Shown here in pieces: positions 54,011-64,000 of a stretch of DNA of 64,000 bases. Below the pieces are notes generated by a model. It saw only the letters and a list, made by a program, of their open reading frames with translations, was not told where the DNA came from and searched no databases. This DNA comes from Cymodocea nodosa (lineage: Eukaryota; Streptophyta; Magnoliopsida; Alismatales; Cymodoceaceae). The number at the start of each line of letters is the position of its first letter. Position 1 is the stretch's first letter. The translations under genes were made by a program, and so were the position numbers. The DNA is taken from positions 20,219,501 to 20,283,500 of the forward strand of contig CM072335.1 of NCBI GenBank assembly GCA_036874045.1, written 5' to 3'.

Positions 54011-56180
54011 ATGATGCTAGAATTCTAGGAAGTAGTTGACATTACAAGATTTCTCATAGAGTTAGAGGAATGACATACACAACAAAAGATCAGGAACATG
54101 ACACAGGAGAAAGAACTAGAAAAGGTAGAATCTGATATTTTCTACTAGAGAAAAGTTTTGATTGATTTAGATATTAGAATACCTCAAATAGTAGAAATGA
54201 GAATTAAAGTAGTAATAGAAGTGGCTATAAATAGAGAAAGAAAAATTAGACCAAACAATGAGGTTGCCTTAGAGTTGATCTGATGCAAGTCCAAATTACG
54301 GTTTTTGCAAGAAATTGCTGGTTGTGCAAGGGGTGTAATTAGGCAGCAACAACAACAACAACAGGCTACAATAGTAGAATGAGCAAGACCTTTAGTTCCA
54401 CCAACAGAACTAGTACCACGAGTAACATTTGCTTGGTCGAGAACTGAAGAAGAAGACAAGGAGTTTGCTAGCTTGGTTAAAGCAGCAAAAGACCAAGGAG
54501 ATAATGATGAAATGGCTATGGCCAAGGCACATATTTTGTATGATGCTATAAAGAAAAAGCGGGCTGAAGAAAAGTTGAAGGCCTAGTATAAAATTAAAGT
54601 TGAACAATATCAAGAAGCAACTAAATCAATGGCTGCAAGAGAAACTAAAGCTGGTCCTTTGAGACCAATAATTATAGAAATAGTAAAATAGGAAGAGTTA
54701 GTACCTGTGGCTCGAGGGCCTGTAGAGCCCAATTTTGGAGACTTAATCTCAAAGGAGGAAGAGGAAGATTAGGCACAATTATTGAGAAAAAGGAAAGGAA
54801 AAGAGATAGTGCTTGAAGCTCAAGTAGAGATTAAACCTGAGCCTATAATAGCAATAGGGCCTAAAGAGCCCATTTTTGTTAATCAACTATCTGAATCTAA
54901 GGAGGAGTAGGAGCAGCAACAGCAAGAGCAAAGAGGAAAAGGAAAATAGGTTGAAATTAGTCTATAGCCAGTACAAATAGAAGAAACAGTTAGGGCAGAA
55001 TATACTATGCCCGTGACTCCATCCCAATTTGCCATAGAATCAAAAAGAATAGTGACAATGCAGATTGGTAGTCAAGAGGAAGAAGAAAGAGAAGAAGCTG
55101 AACAAGTACATATTGAACACGAAGGAAATGACTCGACAGATTCCACTGAAGAGGGAGAGACTCTTTAGCAAATTTTTGAAAGAGTACAAGAAGAAAGAGT
55201 GGAGAGTTCTGCCAGCTCTCCACTATAGACAGAAAGAGCTAAATTGCAAGAATCTCTAGATCATTTCCAACAAACACAAGTGCAGCATTTTGAAGAAGGA
55301 ATTCAAGAACAAACCCCTCTAGAGCAACAAATTCAAATTCCTGACCTGTCTGAATCTACTATTTTGAATGAAGTATATTTTTGGAGTCAAGAAGTATACA
55401 ACAAATATCAAGAGATAAAGGGGTATGATATTATTTACAATAGGCCAGATTGGATTGGAATAGAGGAAATTAAAGAATTATTTGAATTTCAAGGCCTACT
55501 GAACTTTATTTCTCAGCAGAAAGGGCATGCAGTATATGAAAATTTAGTGCTCTATTTTTATGCAAACTTGAGAGAGAAAGAAGGAAGTTTAATTTCCAGT
55601 GTGGAGCAAGATGATGTACTGATAATAATAGAGCTTCTCTACAATATTTTTGGATTAAGGAATAGAAATTCTAGAGAGCACAACTGCAGTTGAGTGGACA
55701 AAACAGGAAATAAAAGAATATTTAGCTATCAATTCTGATGTGCCACTATTAAACAAATTAAAGTACTTACATGGTAAAGCACACATGGTAGCTAACATTT
55801 TGATTAAAAATGTCTACCAACGACAAGGCCATGACATTGAACTTAGTCAATTTGTCAAGTGGGCTACATATGCAGTTGTGAACAGAATTCAAATTAATTG
55901 ATACAAAGGTTTTATCTCCAAACTGAGAGTAGTAAAGAAGAAATTATATTATGGAGATCTGATTCCATTACTGATGGTGGATAGTATTGATTTCACAAAA
56001 TGGACATCTAAAAGGATAAGATCAATAACCATTTTAGTGAAAGAATACAGAAATTATGCTATTGTTGAGATTGCTATACCTTCTAAAGGCATTACAAGAG
56101 CTATTGAGCATATAAATCAATTAGAACAACAATTAGAAAAGCTCTAGAAGAAAGTAGATGAACTTAGGAAGAAAGATTAA
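54011..56180 (+). pseudogene. ORFX of AthF-4
   Basis: Colinear with AthF-1 ORFX from its ATG to the final TAA at 56178, with a few indels. One frameshift near 55660 is clear. A poly-Gln tract (CAACAACAACAACAACAG near 54343) is expanded here. Most internal stops are TAG (for example 54026, 54586, 54689, 54769, 54908); TGA occurs near 54074, 54282 and 54380. The C-terminal domain (LFEFQGLLNFISQQKGHAVY, YFYANLREKEG, VYQRQGHDIELSQFVKW) is well kept. Confidence 0.72.
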
Positions 56181-57321
56181 AATGTATTATTCATCTACTT
56201 GTATTGAAAATTTCTGATTGCTTGTATTGTAAATGATATATATATTAATGTTTGAACATCAACTTATTTCTGAAATTGTGTGATTGCGAATGAATGATTT
56301 AATTGAGAACTGTATTGAACGAAAATATTATATATGTATTAGTTTAAAGATTTGCAAGACTGTTTTTAAAAAGTTTTACAATTTTATTAATGACATGGTT
56401 AAATGCACGATGATTGGATAATGTTTGAATATATTTGCATACTGAAAAGTAAAATGTAAATTCTACATTATAGGAAATAAACTATAAGTTAAATATACAT
56501 ATAATGTTCAGATTTAAAGGAGTTTAAATTAGAATACTACATTAATGAAATATATTTAACTTTATTTAAGTTGATAAAATGCAGAGAAAAATATATAGAA
56601 GTTAATATGAGGAGTAAATTTTAGAAAAATTTGCTAAGTGTTAACGAAGTAAGTCCGTTGAGTTAACCTTAACTCCACGAGATCAATAATAAAATATAAG
56701 GTCACTCTGTTGAGTAATCTATAACTCAACGACGTTAGTCCATGGAGTTAGCAAATAGTAGTCGAGGCTAGTCCATTGAGTTATCTATAACTTAACGAGG
56801 TTAGTTCATGGATTAAGCTGAACAGTTATTCTTTTATCCATGAACGAAACTTTGTGGGTTTAGCAATTACTGAAATTTAAAAATTATAAGTGGAACACGT
56901 ATCCATAAAAGTAGGAACCATACTACATGTTATAAGACACATTCTTGCAACGAGATTCATTTGCCATACGGTCGTGCATTATAAATATAGAATAGAATGT
57001 TATTTACGAGTTACCAACACTTAAGGAGAGAAAAGAAAATTCATTGGAGAACTGGAAGGAGAAGTAGCTGATTCAACTTCATCTGTCAACAACTATTTAC
57101 TAAGAACAAAGTATCAGATTGGTATGTAATTAATCTTTTGCAATTTTACATTATGTTAAGAGTTTATGAGCACATGGACTTGTTCTCTTAGCATTAAACA
57201 ATTAGTAAGAACACTTACACAAGATTATTCAACATAGAGGTGTACTAAAATATTTTCTAAATTAGACTTTAACGAAATCCTCATGGGTGTAGCTAACCTT
57301 TCTTTAAAGGAGAACGAAGAT
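56181..57321. promoter_or_regulatory. ORFX-capsid spacer of AthF-4
   Basis: Motif ii palindromes at about 56640-56810, TATAAATA at 56980-56987, the donor-like GTATGTAATTAATC at 57122 and a possible acceptor ATTCAACATAG ending 57237. No gene. Confidence 0.5.
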
Positions 57322-58496
57322 ATGATTGTTCTAGTAGAAAAATCATTAGGGGAAATTCTATATCTTGAATTAGTTGATGAACCTTCATGTATTGGATTGC
57401 TAAACTTTGAGGGAGATAGGTTTGAACTAAAATCTAATTATATTAGTCAATTGCCACACTTTCATAGATTAGAAAGAGAAGTTGCTTATTATTTCCTTAG
57501 AGAATTTAACAAAGTTTGTCAAATGATGAAAATGTCGAACATGAGTATTGATGCTATTCAACTTAGATATATCCCTTTTGCTTTAAAAGACATAGCTAAA
57601 AGATGCTTATATACTTTGCTACCTGATTCAATTTCTGCATGGACTGAATTTTGCTATGCTTTTCTAGAAAAATATTATCCAACACATCAAACGATTAAAA
57701 AGAAAAAGGAAATATTAATGTGTAGCCAAAAATAGGGAGAGTCATTCTGGAAATATTTTGAAAGATTTAAAGATTTACTAACATAATGTTCACATCATGC
57801 AATGAGTAAAGCACAATTAATAGGTATAATTTATGAAGGCATAGATGTTTCAACTAAATCTTTATTAGAATTCACTTGTCAAAATGAATTTTTAAAATTG
57901 TGTAATGAAGAAGCATGGGCATACTTAGAAAACTTTGCAAAAAGAATTGTATAGTGGGAAAACTCGACTGAAGCTATTACAGATAAAAGAATATTGCCAA
58001 GGGGAATGCATGAAATAGATTTAAGCACTATGCTGAAGTTAAATTAACTGAGTTAACAAAGAAAATTAAAGAGTTATCAGAAAAGAATGCAAACATTAAT
58101 GACTTAGATATTATTTATGCTAGAAACCAAAAAGATAACTTTGGAAATTCTTATAACCCTAATTGGAGAAATCACCCAAACCTATCTTGGAGAAATAACA
58201 ATTTCCAAGGAGGAGAAAATATAAATGACAAAAATATAAGTTATGAAGCATTAGTTGAATAAGGATTTAGAATAGAGAAGTTAGAAAAGATAATTCAACA
58301 ATTAAACAATCGTCTAGATCTTGTATTTGGAAATGTTGTCATTCAGAATCATAATATGAATAAAAATATACCCCTTAGACAGAAGAAATCAATAAAAGTT
58401 AGACCTACTGGAGGATTGCTAATGCAAGTAGTGCCTAACCTTATCAATAGAAATGTTAATGAAATTGATACCTCCTTTGGGAGGGAAGCTAAATGA
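57322..58496 (+). pseudogene. gag: Capsid gag of AthF-4
   Basis: Starts MIVLVEKSLGEILYLEL. The capsid domain is open to the TAG at 57733, the same Gln codon that is TAG in AthF-1 and AthF-2. Frameshifts near 58030 and a 20-bp or so loss near 58078 precede NPNWRNHPNLSWRNNN and the coiled coil. It ends with the TGA at 58494. No zinc knuckle. Confidence 0.82.
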
Positions 58497-58708
58497 AGTA
58501 GTATAACTAAAGCAACTATGTTTAATATAGTAAGTAGAAAAATATAAAAAAAAAAAATGTAAGTTTAATTTTAGTTAGTAATATCGTAGAGTTATTACTT
58601 AACAAACTTAGTCCATTGAGTTATGACCTAACTTCATGAGGATAAGTAAGTAGCTATGTTAATTTTATCTCTACTAAATTTTGTTTATGTTATACAGAAT
58701 CACAACAG
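58497..58708. other. Capsid-F-box spacer of AthF-4
   Basis: Weak motif ii palindromes (about 58585-58645) and the TTATACAG acceptor-like end at about 58696. The donor of the other copies has been lost. No gene. Confidence 0.5.
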
Positions 58709-59848
58709 ATGGAATTGATGGAATTGCCACTAGATGCATTGAGGGAAGTACTGAGTAACTTATTAGCTAAAGATCTATGCAGATTGTGTTGTGTGTCGAA
58801 GGAAATTAAAGAATGTGTTAGAGAAAAATATTTTCATTGACTACAAGCTGCAAAAATGATTAATATTAGAGATGGAATTTTATGGAAGTCATTTAATCGT
58901 AGTTCAATCAGCTATGAATATCTAAATATGGAAGAAACTGCTAGAATTCCACCCAATACATTAGAAGGAATAGATCATATTATGGGGATAGATGAAGGAT
59001 TAATTATTTACAAAACCAAACCAAGGTATGCAGTTCTGTTACTTGATATTTTGATTAGAAATCCTATCACTAGAAATGAATGGAATATAGGAAGGCCTAA
59101 TAGATTTGAAGTACCAACTAAAAATTGTGGGTCAGCTTTAACATTTTCTGATAAAAATTCGACCATTCCTAAAAAATTGTATTACTAGAGACCAACTAGA
59201 AATTGGGATGAGGATTTATGTTTGAATATGTATAATTTTCTGAAAAGATCTTGGACCGAAAATACTATGATATATCTAGGATAGAAAACATTAATTAACA
59301 ACATGCATGTCATACTTGATGGATATATATATCTAGCCACAATTATATCAGTTTCATTTAATTCTGATTTATACATAGTAAGCATAGACAATTATAATTA
59401 TGACTTTATAAAAATATTGCCTATACCTAGTGATATAGCTGAACCACCATCTACAGAACATGATAAAATTCAATTAGGAATGTGGTATAATGAATATGAT
59501 GATCCTACTTTATGTCTAATAAGATGGTGGGATGAACTGATGAAATTTCAAATATAGATTATGAAAGACCTAAATGAATGGAAATGGGAATAGGAATATA
59601 TTGAAATATCTGTAGAAATAGAAACAACTACATTATCTTGGAATAGAAAAGGATCCCTTTCTGCATTTCAATTTATTAATGGTAATACACTTATATTTAG
59701 TATTGATAATATACTGTAAATTTACAAGTTAAAAAAGAGAGTAGACTGCATTAAAATAGAATTAATAGTAAGAAGAATTATGCCTAAAAAGTTTGATTAG
59801 ACTAATACGTTTATTCCATTTGTCACTACTTTTCAATCATATTCTTAA
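58709..59848 (+). pseudogene. F-box protein ORF carried by AthF-4, decayed
   Basis: Exactly 1140 bp, the same as AthF-2, so there is no net indel. The F-box (LPLDALREVLSNLLAKDLCR) is at residues 6-45. Stops include TGA near 58838, TAG near 59188 and 59557 (Trp sites), TAG near 59282 (Gln site), TAG near 59591, TAA near 59717 and TAG near 59798. Best-kept blocks are the region from MINIRDGILWKSF to KKLYY and DDPTLCLIRWWDELMKFQI. The position between capsid gag and the purine tract is the same as in the other copies. Confidence 0.82.
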
Positions 59849-61221
59849 ATTGTGATTTTGTACTTTTAATGTTGTGTGTATTCTACATTTATTTTTATAA
59901 AAATGAAAAAACAAAAAAAAAATAATCTAGTTTATTGGTATCTATTCTGGGAAACCAACTGGCTTGCTTGTAAGCCACCAAAGTATAGGAGCCTAGGTTC
60001 CACACAAGGCACTGATTTAACAATTTATGTTTTGTTGTTCAGTTGTTATTTTGTTATATATTCTACTTTTGTTTGTGAATGAAAAGTTTTTCAGAATCAA
60101 AAGTCGGAAGATATTGAAGGAGATACAAAAGAACAAAGTATATAATTGATTACTTATCCTGAATTTACATTCAAACTCAGTTTGTGGAGTTATTCATTAA
60201 CTCAACAAATTAAGTTCATTAAGTTAGGTGCTAAGTCAACAAAACAATATTCATGTCTGTTGATATTTTCTATATTTACTGTAAACTCTTTACATTGAGG
60301 ATAATGCAAAATGTAGGTATGGGGGGGAGGTAATTAGATTAAATTCAAGTAATCTTGTTAATTAAAGGAACTAGGTTGGTGCTGCAAATGTTTGTGGAAA
60401 CTAAAACTGAAATTTTTTTTTTATGAATTTGCTGTAACTAATTGAAATTTCCTGTAACTATCTGATAATTGAAACTGTAAAAAAAAAACAACACTATAAC
60501 TATTTGAATGTTATGTTTAGAATTGTATATAAGATGCTACAAATTTTACTATTAATACAAATCTAGATATAGTATCTTATGGTTTTGCTAAATTTTATGA
60601 GTTTAACAGTTTCACGATTTTAAAGAAATCAGAATGCTTAACTGAAACTTAGGAAATGATATGAAATCCAAAAAGAACTGAAATGTTGATTTTTGGATTA
60701 AATGAGATGCATATGATCAAGGATACATTTAATTTGATTGATTAAACTTGTAGAATGATTTATGTGTAAATCTTATTAAACTATAGAAAAAGTATGAGCT
60801 TATTGATATGGATTCATTTTTCAGTAAATTATAGAAGTAGGATTATATGAGATTTGTGTTTTATTGTATCTATATGAATGAAATACATATATATACTATG
60901 TTGAAAGGAAAAAGGAAAAAAAAAAACTTTGAGAGTTTATTGATTTGTTTGATCACGAGCCTTTTGTACTAAGTAAAAATGATAATATAATTACCACCTA
61001 TGTGATGCTAATATATTTTGTATGTAATTTACATATGTTTAAATATATTTGTAGGTTGAAGAGGAGAAAACAATGTTAAATTAGATTACTGAAAAATATA
61101 GAATATCTTTACATTAATCTAATCTATGTATTCTGAAGAAAAAAATGAAGAATTAGTTCTAGCACTTTAGAAAGACCAACTAGTTAGATCTTAGTAGTTT
61201 GCTAAGAGACTAGCAAAATTT
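59849..61221. other. 3' non-coding region of AthF-4
   Basis: Similar to 17657-19401, with an internal deletion near 60970. It contains the internal purine tract (60316-60330) and motif ii palindromes near 60180-60240. The antisense ORF region is truncated. No gene. Confidence 0.6.
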
Positions 61222-61234
61222 AAGTATGGGGAAG
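61222..61234 (+). other. Polypurine tract of AthF-4
   Basis: AAGTATGGGGAAG abuts the 3' LTR start; one G shorter and one transition from AthF-2. Confidence 0.8.
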
Positions 61235-63443
61235 TGTTTAGAATGAAAAAGTGCATAATATTAAGGGTTAAATGATGGTTAATTGCATAATATTTAGCTT
61301 ATCACATGAGAATTAAGTCATTATGTTATAATTGTACTATTATATGCTTTAATGAAAGAATCTTTATAATTTCAGGGAATTAATGTTAATTAAGTACATT
61401 TCTGAACTATCGGTGAATTACAGGCTTTGCAATTCTTAAGTATCTGAATTTTCTATTATTTTGAAGAGTTACATTTCATGTACTAGACAGTTATGTTTTA
61501 AATGCTTAAAGAATATTTTATTATTTCCTAGTGTACACGAGCTGTAACATTAATGCATGACTTAAGTGGATTTTTGGTAAGTTATTTGTTAACAATCTGA
61601 AATGTGTTTGAGCATTGGATAGTTAGGTTTGCAAGTATCTGAAATATCTTTTTATCATAAAACTTACTAAGGACACATGTCGTGATCTGAAAACCTGATT
61701 TAAATGTGGTTTTATAGTATTAAGCATGATCTATTTTATTTGCATATATTTATATCATGTATAGGTGCACAGTAACAACTCGTTGAGTTACATGTTTAAA
61801 GGTGTAAAAAGATCACGTGAGAACTTGTTGAGTTAGCAAGTAAAAACTGTAAGTTGTATATCTGAACTCGTTAAGTTAGATTTATGCACGTGTTGAATTT
61901 AAGTACTTTATTATGTCACGTGAGCTACACATGTTTAACTCGTCAAGTTAGCATAACTATACGCATTGAGTTACTTGAATATATACTAAGGTAATGCATT
62001 GTGTTAGTGTTATAAGCTTATAAGTTATTTCTTTATTACACGTGTTTTATAGTTAAATCAACAAAGTAAGTCTGTTGAGTTACACTAACTCCATGGACCA
62101 TTTATTTTCTAACATGCCACTATAGTAGTTGTAGAAATAGGAAATACGAAGGAAAACCACGATTGCACATATCACGTAGGAATTCACTCGTGGAATAAAG
62201 AAGAAATCACCATCGTTGATATGAATGAAGGAAATCCAACTGATCATTTAAGCAAAAGCAGTTACTATTGAAAGAATAAAAGAAGAGGAGAAAGACGAAC
62301 AAAAGTGTGTGTGTGTAGGAGGAGAACCGCGCTAATTGTAGGAAGCATCAGAAGTTCCCTGAAGCTCCACACCACCCCAAAATTACCAACCATCAGAGGT
62401 CTATGAAGATACTTTCCGGATGTCGGGTCGATTCCGAGCCAAAGACGGTGATTGACAACGACTATGAGGAGTGATCGCATCATAGGAAGGGAAGCCATTT
62501 TCACCAAGCATCGACTCATATCTCAAGAGATCGTAAAACTTCTAACCTTGGTTTCAAGTTGATGCTAGTATGCTGAAGAGGAGATCATCTTACGATTCTT
62601 GATTCGCGATTCTATAGGGAGAGGAGGCAAGATTGTAAGTGATTAAGTTTTTAGTGGTGTAATCGCGTCACATGTAGTGACAGAAGTTTTTACTATCGAT
62701 AGAGATTTTTACATTTCACCTTTCGCTCATCTTCAAGAACATATCAAAACAAAAATACCAAAAAAAATAACTTATTATCTATGTTTACATTTAGTATTAA
62801 AGTGTTGTATTGTTTGTTTTGTATTGTGATTAATATTATCATTGTCAGTATTGTGAATGTTTTATGTTTATTTGATTCCAAAAATAGAAAATAGTTTTAT
62901 TGTTTACTAAAATTGATTCGTCCCAAATACTTAAAGATGTTAATGGTTAATGTTTGAAATATTTGAATGTTAGTGTTACTTAATGACAAATCTAATATTA
63001 ACTAACATTAAAGGGCTTAATTGATTTTATTTACATTCTGTGAAACCGCCCAATGGTTGGCCAAATTCCTTTGTAAATAACGGTATTTAACTGGAAAGAT
63101 AGACTCATGGAGTTAACTTAAGTCCATGAGGTTAGTCTGTTGAATTAACCAGAACTCTATGAACTAAGTCCATTGAGTTAATTGTAACTCAACGGAGTGC
63201 TTAACTGAACACATATAAACTCCAATTTAAAGAGAAATAGTACACAATTCTTACTCAATCTCTGTGAGATCGACCTGCTTGCACACAAATACAATATGCA
63301 TTGTGCATTTGTAGTTAAAATACAAATTGAACTTAATGTCTAATTTGTGTGAAAGGTTTTTTGTTTACTTCTAGAAGAATTTATTAATATAAGCATAAAA
63401 ACAAAATCAAACAAGTTATGATTTAACTTAACAACCCCAAACA
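61235..63443 (+). repeat. 3' LTR of AthF-4
   Basis: 2209 bp, TGTTTAGAATG to CCCCAAACA. Compared with AthF-1 and -2 the motif i array is much reduced, while motif ii palindromes (CTCGTTGAGTTA types) are present at 61775-62090 and 63110-63200. Confidence 0.88.
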
Positions 63444-64000
63444 TCAACATTTCAACTCTTTTAGAATTTTAGATCATTTCCTGAGTTTCAGTTAAGCATT
63501 CTGATTTCTTTTTAAAATCGTGAAACTGTTAAACTTATAAAATTCAGCAAAAACATAAGATATTATATCCAAACTTAATAGTAATATTTTGTAGCATCTT
63601 ATATAAGATTCTAAATATAAAAATTTTCATAGATTCAAGTAGTTACAGTTCTAAAAAAAAATTTCACAGTTTCAATTATTGGATAGTTATAGGAAATTTC
63701 GGTTAGTTACAACAAATTCATAAAAGATTTTCAGTTTCCATAGAAATATTATAAGAATCATAAAAGATTTTTTAATTAAAAGATTTTTAATTCTACTTGC
63801 ACTAGACATAAAGTAGGATTATTAGATTCATTATACCATACTCCCAATTGAATTTTATCATATTCTACGGATGGTGGTTCAGCTATAACCTGAGGTATAG
63901 GTAATATTTCTATAAATTCATCATAATTATTTATGCTCACTATATATAAATTAGATCTAAATGCAACTGATATATTTGTGACTAGATATATATATCCATC
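63444..64000 (-). mobile_element. AthF-5 fragment: minus-strand AthF element interrupted by AthF-4
   Basis: From 63444 to about 63790 the sequence is the inverted 3' region of an AthF element (compare 60420-60660). It joins directly to an inverted F-box segment, so part of the F-box C-terminus and the adjoining 3' region are deleted. AthF-4 therefore appears to have inserted into an older inverted relative. Confidence 0.75.
63809..64000 (-). pseudogene. F-box protein fragment of AthF-5
   Basis: The inverted sequence matches the middle of the F-box protein around residues 210-275 (ILDGYIYLV, LYIVSI..YDEFIEILPIPQV, PPSVEYDKIQLGVWYNES, PTLCL). It is cut by the window edge on its 5' side and by a deletion on its 3' side. 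Fourth F-box copy in the window. Confidence 0.72.

Larger units (their letters stand above)
36097..63443 (+). mobile_element. AthF-4: AthF element with complete gene order, interrupted by two insertions
   Basis: It starts inside its 5' LTR and continues with PBS, zinc-knuckle Gag, PR, RT, RNase H, IN, ORFX, capsid gag, F-box, PPT and a full 3' LTR ending at 63443. Lrd-1 (38101-43219) and Cop-2 (43274-49379) are inserted in the zinc-knuckle Gag region, both with clean 5-bp duplications. This copy shows that pol, ORFX, capsid gag and F-box belong to one element. It is more decayed than AthF-1. The LTR belongs to a slightly different subfamily (ends TTAACCCCAAACA). Confidence 0.86.

Overview
The window is heterochromatin-like nuclear DNA of a flowering plant, probably a eudicot. 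It is strongly AT-rich and consists almost wholly of LTR retrotransposons nested in one another. I see no intact host gene, tRNA, rRNA or CRISPR array. The PBS types (tRNA-Asp for the Ty3/gypsy elements, initiator tRNA-Met for the copia elements), the Pol motifs and the 5-bp target-site duplications (TSDs) are all plant LTR-retrotransposon hallmarks. The species cannot be named from the sequence.

Layout, using labels private to this report. AthF is an Athila-like Ty3/gypsy family with LTRs of about 2.2 kb. AthF-1 (253-23441, TSD CTTGA) carries a 5' LTR, PBS, zinc-knuckle Gag fragment, protease, RT, RNase H, integrase, a 733-codon accessory ORF (ORFX) and a truncated capsid gag. Its 3' LTR is split by AthF-2 (11974-21666, TSD ACACG). 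AthF-2 has lost its pol but keeps ORFX, capsid gag, an F-box ORF and a full 3' LTR. Next comes Cop-1 (23478-29067), a Sirevirus-like copia element. AthF-3 (29068-35339, minus strand) is inserted in its 3' end. A single copia LTR (35340-36096) with unrelated flanks follows. AthF-4 (36097-63443) starts in a truncated LTR and runs through a complete gene set to its 3' LTR. It is interrupted by Lrd-1 (38101-43219, TSD GTATG, non-coding Athila-related) and by Cop-2 (43274-49379, TSD CAATA, minus-strand copia). AthF-5 (63444-64000, minus strand) is only an edge fragment.

The main discovery is the gene order of AthF. The zinc-knuckle part of Gag sits 5' of protease as expected. The capsid part of Gag (retrotransposon gag domain plus a WRNHPNLSW motif) lies 3' of integrase, behind its own TATA box and a putative leader intron. 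Two more ORFs travel with it: ORFX, whose C-terminal part resembles the 'putative plant transposon protein' domain, and an F-box protein of about 379 residues. The order is LTR-PBS-NC-PR-RT-RH-IN-ORFX-CA-Fbox-PPT-LTR, about 17 kb if complete. It recurs in separate copies, so it is the structure of a family that moved, not one chance junction. The non-coding spacers before ORFX, CA and F-box, and the LTR, carry arrays of short palindromes (TAACTATCCGA/TCGGATAGTTA, CGTTGAGTTA/TAACTCAACG, and CGGTT..AACCG). These may be shared cis-regulatory or RNA-hairpin modules.

All elements are decayed. Nonsense codons in ORFX and capsid gag are overwhelmingly TAG, mostly at glutamine positions. This fits deamination of methylated CHG sites (CAG to TAG). 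A few TGG-to-TAG, TGA and TAA changes and frameshifts also occur.
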